A DNA stretch of 64,000 bases from assembly GCF_945957465.1 (NCBI RefSeq), contig NZ_CAMFLC010000003.1, positions 1-64,000 on the forward strand, given 5' to 3'. This stretch comes from an uncultured Leifsonia sp. (GTDB lineage Bacteria; Actinomycetota; Actinomycetes; Actinomycetales; Microbacteriaceae). The notes beneath the pieces are model-generated. The model did no database searches, was not told where the DNA came from, and saw only the letters and a list, made by a program, of their open reading frames with translations. The translations under genes were made by a program, and so were the position numbers. Position 1 is the first letter of the stretch; each line of letters opens with the position of its first letter. Below are positions 63,166 to 64,000 of this stretch, in pieces.

Positions 63166-64000
63166 ATGACCGATCGAACTCCCCCGGCAGACGAAAGCAC
63201 CCCCGGCACCCGGGCGTACACGCCCGAGCAGCGCGGCTACGCGACGACGGCACCGGCGGACGACGCGGAGACACGTGCATACGACCCCGGCACCCGTGCG
63301 GCCGGCGCCCCGATCGCGGACGGGGCCGCAGCGGGCGAGCGGCCCGTCGCCGAGCGGCCGGTAGAGGCCCGCCCCGTCGCCGAGCGTCCTGTCGCGCCGG
63401 ATCCCGTCGTGGACACCCGGGCACTCCGCGACGACGTCGTCGCACGCGAACGGCGCGAGTTCGGCGGGATGAAGTTCGGCTCGGCATTCTTCGGCTGGCT
63501 GACCGCGACCGGGATGGCCGTGCTCGTGACGGCCCTGGTCGCCGCTGCGGGCGCCGCGGTGGGGCTCGGGGCGACCGGCAGCCCGAACGCCGCCGCCGAC
63601 CAGGCGAACAAGAACGCAGCGACCGTCGGCCTCGTCGGCGCGATCGCGCTCGTCGTGATCCTGTTCGTCTCCTACTTCTGCGGAGGCTACGTCGCGGGCC
63701 GCATGGCGCGCTTCAGCGGCCTGCGACAGGGCGTCGCGGTGTGGATCTGGGCGGTCATCATCGCGGTCGTGGTCGCCGTCCTGAGCCTGATCCTCGGCAG
63801 TCAGTACAACATCCTCGGCAACCTGAACAGCTTCCCGCGCATCCCGCTCGACGAGGGCTCCCTCACCGTGACCGGCGTCATCACGACCGTCGTGGTCGCG
63901 GTCGTCAGCCTCATCGGGGCGATCCTCGGCGGCCTCGCGGGCATGCGCTACCACCGCCGCGTCGACCGCGTCGGCTTCACCCCCGATCCCGCGTACGACG
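63166..64000 (+). CDS. Multi-pass membrane protein with Pro/Arg-rich N-terminus (3' end outside window)
   Basis: The frame begins at ATG 63166 with AAGGAGG 7 bases upstream and is open to the right edge, 278 codons. Residues 1-105 are disordered-looking with ERPVAERPVEARPVAERPVA repeats; four hydrophobic segments follow at about 120-143, 164-185, 200-222 and 243-268. A KFGSAFFGWLTATGMAV stretch starts the membrane part. Family not recognised; the C-terminus lies outside. Confidence 0.8.
   Translation, partial: MTDRTPPADESTPGTRAYTPEQRGYATTAPADDAETRAYDPGTRAAGAPIADGAAAGERPVAERPVEARPVAERPVAPDPVVDTRALRDDVVARERREFGGMKFGSAFFGWLTATGMAVLVTALVAAAGAAVGLGATGSPNAAADQANKNAATVGLVGAIALVVILFVSYFCGGYVAGRMARFSGLRQGVAVWIWAVIIAVVVAVLSLILGSQYNILGNLNSFPRIPLDEGSLTVTGVITTVVVAVVSLIGAILGGLAGMRYHRRVDRVGFTPDPAYD

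Overview
The window is high-GC DNA (about 70% by eye) densely packed with genes that mostly overlap by ATGA or GTGA. TANNNT-type -10 boxes lie 6-8 bases before start codons, as in actinobacterial leaderless transcripts. Gene content and order (YceD-rpmF-rnc-mutM, recG-coaD, leuCD-murA-plsC-gpsA-ddl-thiL, smc) indicate an actinobacterium of the family Microbacteriaceae, plausibly Leifsonia or a close relative. The genus is an inference from memory of protein style, not a database result.

Layout. 1-9540: the 5' two thirds or more of smc, a complete branched-chain amino-acid ABC transporter (livK, terminator, livHMGF) and a two-domain acetyltransferase. 9624-20386: a long leftward run with mutM, rnc, rpmF and yceD, then a transglutaminase/DUF58/MoxR trio, coaD, recG and a TPR protein. 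20460-29285: rsmD and a DUF3515 lipoprotein on the plus strand; on the minus strand thiL and then leuC-leuD-murA-plsC-gpsA-ddl, headed by a leucine-rich leader peptide that looks like an attenuator.

29336-45782 is the most interesting part. Ten leftward genes, almost all with overlapping or nearly touching ends, run from a manganese-type (yybP-ykoY) riboswitch and a TerC-family metal exporter through a PP2C phosphatase, an FHA protein with SEPT hexapeptide repeats, a membrane Ser/Thr kinase and an FHA/helix-turn-helix protein. They continue, after an operator-like palindrome and an internal promoter, into a 1758-residue membrane-anchored Ig/FN3-repeat protein, MoxR, DUF58, a transglutaminase-like protein whose catalytic triad is lost, and another FHA protein. 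The reading offered here is a Thr-phosphorylation circuit controlling a giant surface protein and its MoxR/DUF58/pseudo-transglutaminase module, with a manganese-sensing input through read-through from terC. That is inference; each family assignment separately is well supported.

45809-48477 holds a KTSC protein, a VOC protein, an AraC-type regulator, and a small islet with a DUF2625 gene lying between two near-identical copies of the tRNA-Glu terminator. 48560-64000 is mixed housekeeping and accessory: a diacylglycerol-kinase-like lipid kinase, a metallo-hydrolase, photolyase, a NERD protein, an AlaX editing protein, a glycine-betaine ABC system whose fused binding domain carries a frameshift, a DyP peroxidase, an EamA transporter divergent from a MarR regulator with twin operators, sufS-sufU, and several small membrane proteins. 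The last gene runs off the right edge.
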